Made by a program: the position numbers and the translations under genes
Shown here: piece by piece, positions 1 to 6,806 of the stretch
Layout of the letters: every line of letters starts with the position of its first letter
Position numbering within the stretch: position 1 is the first letter of the stretch
From: DATAEK01 sp036258055
GTDB taxonomy: Bacteria; Acidobacteriota; Vicinamibacteria; Vicinamibacterales; 2-12-FULL-66-21
Reading direction: 5' to 3'
Assembly: GCA_036258055.1 (NCBI GenBank)
Contig: DATAEK010000379.1
Coordinates: forward strand, 1-19,294
Length of the DNA stretch: 19,294 bases
The notes under the pieces: generated by a model
Told to the model about the DNA's origin: nothing
Database searches by the model: none
Seen by the model: only the letters and a program-made list of their open reading frames with translations

Positions 1-64
1 GCGCAGCCGTAGACCCACAGTCCGCATTGTCGTTGTACACTGCGCGTCACTCGAGGCACACGCA

Positions 65-598
65 GTGTTCTGTTCCACGATCCCAGCGCGACACGCGAGC
101 CGTTCCGGGCTGGGGCTTCTCATCGCGACACTCCTGACGCCGCCGAGTGCCGCTCAGGAGGCGCCCGTCATCCTGCGTGGGACTTGGACCGCGACAGCCG
201 GACCCACGGCCATTTACAACGGCGTCTGGTCCGCCCGACTGGAGTCCGGCACACCAAATAGCGCTCAAGGATCGTGGGGCGTGATCGATGGTAGTGGCCA
301 TGTCGTGCTGCAAGGCACATGGTCCGCACAGAAGCGCGCGAAGGTGTGGCAAGGCAGCTGGTCGGCCGTCGTCAGCGGTTCCGGCGGACGATCGTCATCG
401 AGCCGGAAGTTTGCGGGCACGTGGCAGGCCAACGTCGACGCAAATGAGTCAGGTTCGCTCCTCGAGATGCTCAGACGCACACTCGAGAACTCCGTCAGCG
501 GCACGTGGCAGAGCGGCCCCCTCAAAGGGCAATGGACAGTGAAAGCATCACCGCCGCAACGGCCGGACGTATTTCTCGAGCTGCCAGCGCCACTATGA
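65..598 (+). CDS. Secreted GxW-repeat protein, function unknown
   Basis: I do not recognise a named family. The 177-residue product begins with a signal-peptide-like stretch: an Arg-containing n-region, a hydrophobic core LGLLIATLL at about 17-25, and a likely cleavage after PPSAA near residue 30. The mature part contains eight Gly-x-Trp motifs, at about residues 39-41, 53-55, 69-71, 84-86, 97-99, 118-120, 146-148 and 155-157. They usually sit in a small context such as GTWSA or GSWSA and are spaced roughly 9 to 28 residues apart, which suggests repeated beta-strands. A Ser-rich linker lies at about 105-114. The GTG start at 65 is chosen because a GAGG lies 8 nt upstream (53-56) and a signal peptide follows directly. 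The frame stays open back to the window edge, so a longer start outside the window cannot be excluded. The gene converges on the hydrolase at 641-1702. Confidence 0.7.
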   Translation: MFCSTIPARHASRSGLGLLIATLLTPPSAAQEAPVILRGTWTATAGPTAIYNGVWSARLESGTPNSAQGSWGVIDGSGHVVLQGTWSAQKRAKVWQGSWSAVVSGSGGRSSSSRKFAGTWQANVDANESGSLLEMLRRTLENSVSGTWQSGPLKGQWTVKASPPQRPDVFLELPAPL

Positions 599-640
599 CC
601 AATCTGTGCCTGGTCGACGGCATCCGTTCAGGTCGGGGTC

Positions 641-1702
641 TCACGGCTTCGGAAAGATCACCGGGAACACCACGTCCGTCGTGTAGATGCAGCGATCGTT
701 GTGGCCGCATTCCGGCACGATGATCGCCTGGTGCTTCGCGCCCATCTCCTCGTTCACGAACTTCAGGAAGGCCTCGCCGCGCGCGCGGCGGGTCGGCCCC
801 TGCGCCATCGCGGAGCACGACGAGTCGAAGCCGCCGAGCGGCAGCGTATCGACCTGGCCGAGCAGGTACGTGGTGGGCCGCGCGACGAGCTGCTTCTTCA
901 GTTCCTCGTCGCTCATCTTCGCGGTGTAGCCACCAGTCCGGTTCTCGAGGCCAAGCGGCCATCGATTGAAGTTCGGGCACTTGCTGTTGTCGTACGCGCC
1001 GAAGGTGTACTTCGTGTGCACGGCCTGACTTTTCCACCCATCTTTCGCATCCGCCGCGTCGGCGTCCCCTGACGGCTGGGCGCGTCGAGCATCGGGCCAG
1101 GCGTAGCTCGAAGGATTGGCGACGACGTAGGTGATCGGCACGCCGAGGCTATCGTGCACGCGGTTGGCCATCGCGTAGCGTGTCGCGTACTGGCCGCCAG
1201 CGGAGTGTCCAGCGACGACGATGGCCGTCAGATTCGGGAAGGTACTCTTCTTCGCGAGCTTCCGCAGGATCGCGTCGGTGAGATCGAATGATGAGAGTTC
1301 GGGATGACTGGCCGCGGCGCCGCCCGAGCGCCACGAGTCACCGTTGCAGCTCCACAGGACTTCGTTGGCTTCCGGCTTGTCATTGCACGCGATGATATGC
1401 GGCGCGATGACCACGGTGTCCTCGACGGCACCGGCCAGAAACGCGGCCGCCATGGCCGTCGCGAAGTAGTGATCGGCGTTGCGGTTCGTGCCGTGCACCA
1501 TGATGAGCGCACGGCGGATACCTTCATTGCGCGTATCGAGCGAGTAGGACCGGTAAATCATCGATTTCGCCAGGCCCGACCCGAGCGTCACCCATTCTGT
1601 GCACGCGGGTGTGGAGGTCGTGCAGGCAGGCGTCGCAGCGGGAAGACGCAGTGGCGAAGCCGACGCGAGTAATATCGTGAGAATGAATGCTGATGTCCGC
1701 AT
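641..1702 (-). CDS. Secreted alpha/beta-hydrolase (serine esterase-like)
   Basis: This is a 353-residue exported alpha/beta-hydrolase-fold protein. The N-terminus (MRTSAFILTILLASASPL) is a signal peptide, so the enzyme should act in the periplasm or outside the cell. Visible fold motifs are an oxyanion-type HGT at about 70-72, the nucleophile elbow GHSAGG with Ser167, a candidate acid Asp285 in GQVDTLP, and a candidate His334 in ECGHND. Cys residues at 27, 34, 106, 119, 242, 296, 332 and 338 suggest disulfides. The substrate is not evident; secreted esterases and polyester depolymerase-like proteins share this arrangement. No Shine-Dalgarno sequence precedes the ATG. A TATTGT box ends 6 nt before it, which fits a leaderless transcript. 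A 14-bp perfect palindrome covers the start codon (1695-1708). Confidence 0.85.
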   Translation of the reverse strand: MRTSAFILTILLASASPLRLPAATPACTTSTPACTEWVTLGSGLAKSMIYRSYSLDTRNEGIRRALIMVHGTNRNADHYFATAMAAAFLAGAVEDTVVIAPHIIACNDKPEANEVLWSCNGDSWRSGGAAASHPELSSFDLTDAILRKLAKKSTFPNLTAIVVAGHSAGGQYATRYAMANRVHDSLGVPITYVVANPSSYAWPDARRAQPSGDADAADAKDGWKSQAVHTKYTFGAYDNSKCPNFNRWPLGLENRTGGYTAKMSDEELKKQLVARPTTYLLGQVDTLPLGGFDSSCSAMAQGPTRRARGEAFLKFVNEEMGAKHQAIIVPECGHNDRCIYTTDVVFPVIFPKP

Positions 1703-1708
1703 GCGGAC
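1695..1708. promoter_or_regulatory. Perfect 14-bp palindrome over the hydrolase start codon
   Basis: GTCCGCATGCGGAC reads the same on both strands, and the ATG of the minus-strand hydrolase (1700-1702) lies in its centre. It begins just downstream of the putative -10 box TATTGT. It could be an operator or an mRNA 5'-end structure, or chance in GC-rich DNA. Confidence 0.3.
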
Positions 1709-1714
1709 ACAATA
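1709..1714 (-). promoter_or_regulatory. Putative -10 box of hydrolase gene (leaderless type)
   Basis: On the minus strand TATTGT lies 6 nt before the ATG at 1702, so transcription would start at or next to the A of the start codon. The -35 region (TTACTG at 17-nt spacing) is weak. The call rests on position and on the lack of a Shine-Dalgarno sequence. Confidence 0.35.
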
Positions 1715-1787
1715 CTCGATTACACCGATTGCAGTAATCAGCGGCGCGCAGCCTTGAGCCGCAGCGAGCGCGCATGCGCGAGCTGCA

Positions 1788-1813
1788 GCGTCTGGGGGTG
1801 GGGCCCCAGACGC
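1788..1813. repeat. Hairpin 1 of the intergenic repeat, 10-bp stem
   Basis: The arms GCGTCTGGGG and CCCCAGACGC pair perfectly around the loop GTGGGG. It is the partner of the hairpin at 1925-1948, which has the same loop but different outer stem bases. No T-run follows, so a classical terminator is not supported. Confidence 0.65.
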
Positions 1814-1924
1814 ACTAAGTAAAGAAGCGAGCGCTGCCAGGCCGGAGATGGGCCCCGCCCACGTCGCCGCAAAAGCAGGCTGTCGCCATTAGCCAGCGGC
1901 GCGAGCGGAAGCGAGCGCTGGCAG

Positions 1925-1948
1925 GCCGCGGGGGTGGGGCCCCGCGGC
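1925..1948. repeat. Hairpin 2 of the intergenic repeat, 9-bp stem
   Basis: The arms GCCGCGGGG and CCCCGCGGC pair perfectly around the loop GTGGGG. It ends just before the A/T-rich stretch that leads into the kinase start at 1983, so it may also affect transcription of that gene. Confidence 0.65.
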
Positions 1949-1966
1949 AAATTGAAAAAAGAGTGG

Positions 1967-1972
1967 TATATC
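1967..1972 (+). promoter_or_regulatory. Putative extended -10 box of the membrane kinase gene
   Basis: TGG followed by TATATC resembles an extended -10 element and lies 10 nt before the ATG at 1983. A transcript would start only a few bases before the ATG. No Shine-Dalgarno sequence is present in this space. Confidence 0.35.
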
Positions 1973-1982
1973 TGCGACTCGC

Positions 1983-4670
1983 ATGCAAGACGACGTGACC
2001 GCGCCGGGGATTGGCGGGAGCGCTGGAGGGGACCAGACGCGCCTGGCGGGAACCCCGTCGCGCCCGACCTCGAGCGGCTGGCTTGGTTCGTCGACCAACG
2101 TCGACTACGGCCGGTTCCCGCCCGGCGAGATCATCGAGGGCCGCTATCGCGTGATCGGCCTCCTCGGACGCGGTGGCATGGGCGAGGTCTATCGCGCCGA
2201 CGATCTTCGTTTGGGCCAGGCCGTCGCTCTCAAGTTCCTGCCCGAAACGCTGAGCCACGATCCGGTACGGCTGGCGCAATTCCACAACGAAGTCCGAACG
2301 GCGCGTCAGGTGTCCCACCCCAACGTCTGCCGCGTGTACGACATCGGCGACGCGTCGGGGCATCTCTTTCTGACGATGGAGTACGTGGACGGCGAGGATC
2401 TGTCGTCGCTGCTGCGCCGCATCGGCCGTCTGCCGGAGGACAAGGCGCTCGAGATCGCGCGGCAAATCTGCGCCGGCGTCGCGGCGGCCCATGAGCGCGG
2501 CGTGATCCATCGCGACCTGAAGCCGGCGAACATCATGCTCGACGGCGCGGGCCGGATCCGCGTCATGGACTTCAGCCTCGCGACGGTCGGCGCCATGACC
2601 GAGGGCATCGCCGGCACGCCCGCCTACATGGCCCCGGAACAACTCGAGGGACGCGAGGCGACGATCAAAAGCGATATCTACGCCATCGGTCTCGTGTTCT
2701 ACGAGCTCTTTACGGGACGGCGGGCGTTCGATGCGAAGACGCTGGCGGATCTCGTCGCGCAGCACTCCTCCGGGTCAATCACCGCGCCGACGGAGCTCGT
2801 GAAAGCGCTCGACGAAACGATCGAGCGCGCCATTCTTCGCTGTCTCGAGGGCGATCCCGCGCGGCGGCCGACCTCGGCTCTCGCCGTCGCCGCGTCCCTG
2901 CCCGGAGGCGATCCGCTGGCCGCCGCACTCGCCGCCGGCGAAACGCCGTCGCCGGAAATGGTCGCAGCCGTGGGCGGCGAGAGCGCGATGCTGTCGCCGG
3001 CCGCGGGCCTCACCTGGCTCGGACTGACGGCCGTCCTCCTCGTGGCGGTCGCCGGCCTCGCGGATCGGACGTCGCTGCTCGCGCGCATTCCGCTCTTCAA
3101 GCCGGTGCCCGTGCTGCTCGATCGCGCGGAGGACGTTCGACGGAGCCTCGGCTACACGGACGTTCCCGTCGATCAGTATTCGTCGCTCGCGTACGACCGC
3201 GCGTATCTGGAGTGGGGAGAGCACCACGGGAGCGGCGAGACTCACTGGCGCGAGCTGGCCGACGGACGTCCTGCCGCGGTGCTGTTCTGGTACCGCACGA
3301 GCCCGGTCGCGATCATTTCGAAAAACCCGCTCAACGTGAACGATCTGGAAGATCCGCCGCTTACGATTGCGGGCTCGACCCTTCTCGCGATCGACACCAA
3401 AGGACGGCTCACGTCGTTCGCAGCCGTTCCACCCCAGGTCGATTCGTCGCCCCCGTCAACCGGGACGACGGACTGGCGCCCGCTCTTCGCCGCGGCGTCG
3501 CTCGATCCAGCGACATTCACGGAGACTACGCCGGCCCGGACGCCGCTCGCCTTCGCGGACGAACGGCGCGCGTGGACGGGAACGCTGCCCGAAACGAAGA
3601 CACCGGTCACCATCGAAGCGGCGGCGTATCGGGGACGGCCTGTCTCGTTCGAGCTCGTTGCTCCCTGGACCTCGGCCTCGCGTCAGCCGGATGCAAACCG
3701 CGACTCGCGAGATTCCGTTCAGACTGGGATCATCCTCGCGCTCCTCGTGGCGGCCGTCGTTCTCGCGCGCCGCAATCTCCGATCGGGCCGTGCCGATCGG
3801 CGCGGCGCATTCCGTCTGGCCGTGATGATGTTCGCGATCTTCGTCAGTACGTGGGTGCTCCTGCCGCACCTCACACGCCTGACGGACGAGACCGATCGAC
3901 TCTTCACCTACATCGGTATCGGGCTCTTCATCGCGGGCGTGATGTACCTGGTTTATCTCGCGATCGAACCGTTCGTCCGCCGCAGCTGGCCGACGATGCT
4001 GGTGGGATGGTCGCGGGCGCTTGCAGGACAGCTCCGCGATGCCGTGGTCGGGCGCGATCTCATCGTCGGCACCGCGAGCGGCGTGGCCCTCACGGCGCTC
4101 ACACAGATCAATGCCCTCGTGCCTGGCTTCATGGGCTGGCCGGAGCCGGTGCCGATGACGTCCAATGTCGGCGTGCTCGAGCACAGCCGCTACTTCGTGC
4201 TGAACATCACGACCAGCATCAACAACGGCCTCCAGAACGCGCTCCTGAGCGTGATGATTTTCACGGTCCTGCGGGAGCTCGTGAAGCGGGGCGCCTCGCG
4301 TCTCGGATTTCGATCCGCCTCGACTGACTACGTCACCGCGGCGGTCGTGCTCCTCCTCATGATCGCGCTTCAGTTGGCACAGGGAGATTCCGATCGCGCC
4401 CATCTCGGGCTGGCTGTGCTGTACACGTTTGCCGTCCTGCTCACCTTCGTCATCGTCCTTCTCCGATACGGCCTCCTCGCGACCTTCGTGATGTTCACCG
4501 CGAACTCGCTGACGATCCGGATGCCGCTGACCCTCAACAGCGGGAGTCTGTACTCAGGACCGGCCTGGCTTACCCTCGGCCTCCTGTTCGGGGTGGCAAC
4601 GCTGGGATTCTGGATGGCGCGCGGCGGCGAGCCCGTGCTCGGAACGGTGATGGCTGCGGAGGCGCGATGA
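1983..4670 (+). CDS. Membrane Ser/Thr protein kinase with multi-pass C-terminal domain
   Basis: The product is 895 residues. The cytoplasmic Hanks-type kinase domain spans about 54-306: glycine loop GRGGMG (62-67), Lys84 in VALKF, Glu103 of helix C, catalytic HRDLKPAN (176-183, Asp178), and APE at 217-219. The metal-binding DFG motif reads DFS (196-198), but other catalytic residues are intact, so activity is likely. A first membrane segment (about 342-360) leads to a roughly 220-residue segment (361-580), presumably a periplasmic sensor. About eight or nine further membrane helices follow, at roughly 580-597, 610-629, 642-663, 693-714, 746-764, 783-827 and 860-878. The design suggests a kinase that responds to an envelope signal. 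The ATG has no Shine-Dalgarno sequence. The stop overlaps the next gene's start (ATGA), so the two are translationally coupled. Confidence 0.92.
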   Translation: MQDDVTAPGIGGSAGGDQTRLAGTPSRPTSSGWLGSSTNVDYGRFPPGEIIEGRYRVIGLLGRGGMGEVYRADDLRLGQAVALKFLPETLSHDPVRLAQFHNEVRTARQVSHPNVCRVYDIGDASGHLFLTMEYVDGEDLSSLLRRIGRLPEDKALEIARQICAGVAAAHERGVIHRDLKPANIMLDGAGRIRVMDFSLATVGAMTEGIAGTPAYMAPEQLEGREATIKSDIYAIGLVFYELFTGRRAFDAKTLADLVAQHSSGSITAPTELVKALDETIERAILRCLEGDPARRPTSALAVAASLPGGDPLAAALAAGETPSPEMVAAVGGESAMLSPAAGLTWLGLTAVLLVAVAGLADRTSLLARIPLFKPVPVLLDRAEDVRRSLGYTDVPVDQYSSLAYDRAYLEWGEHHGSGETHWRELADGRPAAVLFWYRTSPVAIISKNPLNVNDLEDPPLTIAGSTLLAIDTKGRLTSFAAVPPQVDSSPPSTGTTDWRPLFAAASLDPATFTETTPARTPLAFADERRAWTGTLPETKTPVTIEAAAYRGRPVSFELVAPWTSASRQPDANRDSRDSVQTGIILALLVAAVVLARRNLRSGRADRRGAFRLAVMMFAIFVSTWVLLPHLTRLTDETDRLFTYIGIGLFIAGVMYLVYLAIEPFVRRSWPTMLVGWSRALAGQLRDAVVGRDLIVGTASGVALTALTQINALVPGFMGWPEPVPMTSNVGVLEHSRYFVLNITTSINNGLQNALLSVMIFTVLRELVKRGASRLGFRSASTDYVTAAVVLLLMIALQLAQGDSDRAHLGLAVLYTFAVLLTFVIVLLRYGLLATFVMFTANSLTIRMPLTLNSGSLYSGPAWLTLGLLFGVATLGFWMARGGEPVLGTVMAAEAR

Positions 4671-5128
4671 GGACGCTCGTTGCGCTCGGCCTGGTTCTGG
4701 CGAGCGCATTCGCTCCGCCCGCGCAGAAAGCACGCAAGCATGCAGCGCCCGTGCGAATCTTCGTCACCACGGCTCAGTCACCAGACGCGGCAGGGTCCGA
4801 GGAGGAGAAAGGACGGCTGGAGGCAGTCGCGATTCTTCAGGACGTGCTGAAAGGCAAATCGCAGTTCGCACTGGTCCAGACTGCGGGCGAGGCGCAGGTC
4901 GTGGTTGAGGTCCTCAATCGCGAAGAGCGCAGTATGGCTCAGGGTGGATTCGGCGGAGCGTCCCTCACGAAGTTCAGCGAGACCATCGTGCGTGTGAAAG
5001 TCACCGCTGGCGCCGATCAGTCCGAGCTGAAAGGCGTCGGTCAGGGGTCATGGAAGTCGGCCGTCAAGGACTTGGTCGAACGGCTCTCGAAGTGGGTGAA
5101 CAACCACGTCATCCCTGGGTCTTCATGA
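4667..5128 (+). CDS. Small exported protein coupled to membrane kinase
   Basis: The product is 153 residues and of no family that I recognise. It starts with a signal peptide (MRTLVALGLVLASAFAPP, cleavage near residue 17-20). The mature domain begins with a beta-strand VRIFVTT (29-35). A helical part (about 45-66) follows, then strands AQVVVEVL (76-83) and ETIVRVKVTAG (105-115), and a C-terminal amphipathic helix (130-147). This alpha/beta pattern suits a small periplasmic domain. ATG overlaps the kinase stop by 4 nt (ATGA at 4667-4670), indicating translational coupling and probable joint function, for example as a partner of the kinase's external segment; that role is inference. Its 3' end overlaps by 20 nt the true 3' end of the convergent hydrolase-like gene (5109-6662). 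Confidence 0.8.
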   Translation: MRTLVALGLVLASAFAPPAQKARKHAAPVRIFVTTAQSPDAAGSEEEKGRLEAVAILQDVLKGKSQFALVQTAGEAQVVVEVLNREERSMAQGGFGGASLTKFSETIVRVKVTAGADQSELKGVGQGSWKSAVKDLVERLSKWVNNHVIPGSS

Positions 5129-6662
5129 CGTCGCGCACCGCGCGGCCGACGGCCCTCAGGTTCGGCACCGTCATCTCTTCGTACTCGCGAGACGCCACGA
5201 TGCCGCTCGCGCCGGCTTCGTAGGCCTTCGTCACCGCCTGATAAATCGTTTCGGGACTATCGGGCGCGCCGCCCGGAACGTTGAAGCCGATCCCCGGGTA
5301 GATTCTCGATTTGCCCTCGGCACTGGCACGCTTCGTTTCGTCTCGCGAAACACGTAATCTGGCGATCCACCCTTCGGCGTCGGTTCGTTCGCCTTCGGCT
5401 CGACGTTCTTGTCGTAGCCGAAGAGATCGTAGTGCAGGCTCAGCGCGTCCTCGAGCGAGAGATCGCTGAGCACGCTCTTCTGGGTGTTAGCGACCCAGGC
5501 ACGCACCCTTGGGCCGGTGACGGCGTGATAGACGACGACCTTGAGGAAGTCCGAGTAGGGCGCCATTTCTGCGTAGCTCATCGCGGCGCGGGCGATGAGG
5601 TCCATGCTCGTGGCCCAGTGATCGACGTGCCACCCGACCGGCGCGGACGGCTTGATCGCCTTGATCTGGTCGTACATGCCCTTCATCACGGCTTCGCGCG
5701 CGAGCCGGTACTGGTAGTCCCACGCGAGCACTTCCGGATAGCGGAGCAGGATGCGGAGGAAACCGGCGGCCGCACCGTCAGCGGGCTTCGGCTGTCCATT
5801 GCGCAGCCGCTGCACGTAGACGAGCGTGTCCTCGAAACCCTTGCGCGCACGCTCGGCATCGATGCCCTGCGCCTTTCCGCGCGCGCGGCAGTGCTCGCAG
5901 AAACAGGTCGCGCTGGTGTCGTTCCCATTCTGAATCACGTTGGTCAGCGGGCTGGCACGCTCGGCGCCCCATTGGAAGCCGTCGAGGTCGTAGCTCCTGA
6001 AGAGATCCTCGACCGTGGCGTTCCAGAACGCCTTGTACTCGGGATGATTCCAGCACCCCGCCTGCGTCGGCTTGCCGTAGACGTTCACCGTCACGACTTT
6101 CGAGAAGTTCTCGATCGATCGCGGGCCTGCTTCGAGGATGCGGGCGTAGACCTTGATCCCGCGCTTTCGCGCCGGGGCCACCACCTCGGTGAAGAGATCG
6201 CGATCCGCGTAGTCGAAGCTCGAATCCACTTTCTGGTGACGCAGCGTGGTGTCCTTGAAGTAGCGGTCGTGCTGCTTGACCCAGACGAGCGGCAGGTTGC
6301 GTGCGCGCTGGTCGCGCGGCGCGACACCGTGATCGGTCGCGAGCCACTGGAGCGGCTTGCGGAGATCGCCGCCGTAGGCATGGCTGTAGATGAAGAGCGT
6401 GTTGATCGCCGCCGTCTCCTGAATGAGATCGAGGCATCGGTCGATGCCCTCGTCGACCATCGTGTGCGGTCCCATCTGGATCCCGACGAGGTTGTCTTTG
6501 GGTGCCGATGGATTCACGCGGGACGTCAGCCTGACCGGCCGCGAGTGCGCCTGGCCACGCGAAACCCGCGCCCGCCGCGACAGCGAGTGCCGCGAGCTCT
6601 CGGATGAAGCCCCGTCGGTCGCCGGCCACGCTCGCCGTTTCCGGATCGTCCTCGCCTTGCAT
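5109..6662 (-). pseudogene. Tat-exported glycoside-hydrolase-like protein, two cancelling frameshifts
   Basis: Reading needs two frame changes. Frame A starts at ATG 6662, behind an excellent GGAGGTGA Shine-Dalgarno sequence. It encodes a Tat signal (DRRGFIR at 15-21, then a hydrophobic AALAVAAGAGFAW) to about residue 49. Near 6518 the coding signal moves to frame B, which carries the catalytic-type TIM-barrel body: an LDGFQWGAE strand end and a CFCEHC cysteine motif typical of putative bacterial glycosidase-like proteins. Near 5328-5345 it returns to frame A for the C-terminus (IYPGIGFNVPGG, ASREYEEMTVPN), stopping at 5109. From 6662 to 5109 is exactly 518 codons, so one gained and one lost base explain everything. 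Without repair, frame B is open from about 6517 to 5231 and lacks both the signal and the true C-terminus. It may be a damaged gene or two assembly indels. The substrate is unknown. Confidence 0.72.
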
Positions 6663-6684
6663 CCCTCACCTCCGAGTCGCGGCG

Positions 6685-6690
6685 ATCATA
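6685..6690 (-). promoter_or_regulatory. Putative -10 box for the Tat hydrolase-like gene
   Basis: TATGAT on the minus strand (5 of 6 matches to TATAAT) lies 22 nt upstream of ATG 6662, leaving room for the GGAGGTGA ribosome site. No clear -35 box is seen; the heptamer array begins about 20 bp further upstream. Confidence 0.35.
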
Positions 6691-6709
6691 GCGCACGCAG
6701 GATCTGGTC

Positions 6710-6785
6710 CATTTCCCATTTCCCATTTCCCATTTCCATGTCCCATGGCCCATGGCCCATGGCCCATGTCCCATCACCCATTCCC
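6710..6785. repeat. Heptamer repeat array (CATNNCC), 11 units
   Basis: Eleven head-to-tail units of 7 nt (one unit of 6) fill the divergent gap between the hydrolase-like gene and the BtpA-like gene. The units read CATTTCC three times, CATTTC, CATGTCC, CATGGCC three times, CATGTCC, CATCACC and CATTCCC. The outer bases are almost constant, while the two middle bases change in blocks. The CATGGCC units place CCATGG palindromes every 7 bp. A shorter relative lies at 8927-8950. Confidence 0.85.
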
Positions 6786-6793
6786 CCGCGTGC

Positions 6794-6799
6794 TAGCAT
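6794..6799 (+). promoter_or_regulatory. Putative extended -10 box of the BtpA-like gene
   Basis: TGC followed by TAGCAT (4 of 6 matches plus the TG extension) ends 7 nt before the GTG at 6807. Transcription would begin at about the start codon, and there is no Shine-Dalgarno sequence. Confidence 0.35.
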
Positions 6800-6806
6800 C
6801 ACCGCA

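Larger units (their letters stand above)
1741..1950. repeat. GC-rich intergenic repeat cluster, three related units
   Basis: The gap between the hydrolase and the membrane kinase holds three related units. The second and third share a 21-nt block (1824-1844 and 1908-1928) with a single mismatch, GAAGCGAGCGCTG then C or G then CAGGCCG. The first unit (about 1758-1813) has the related AGCGAGCGC start. Units one and three end in a long hairpin with the same GTGGGG loop but different stems. The region has no coding signature. Its form resembles REP-like dispersed palindromic elements, but only a genome search could show that it is dispersed. Confidence 0.6.

Noticed and set aside
3212..4470. Long alternative frames on both strands within the membrane kinase gene
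   Set aside because: They contain no membrane segments or domain motifs and overlap the part of the kinase gene that encodes clear membrane helices.
5432..6607. A 391-codon plus-strand frame opposite the frameshifted hydrolase-like gene
   Set aside because: It encodes a His/Arg/Val-rich sequence without motifs, typical of an antisense shadow. The minus strand carries the Tat signal and conserved motifs.
6710..6785. CRISPR-like regular repeats
   Set aside because: The units are 7 bp and directly adjacent with no spacers, so this is a tandem array and not a CRISPR.
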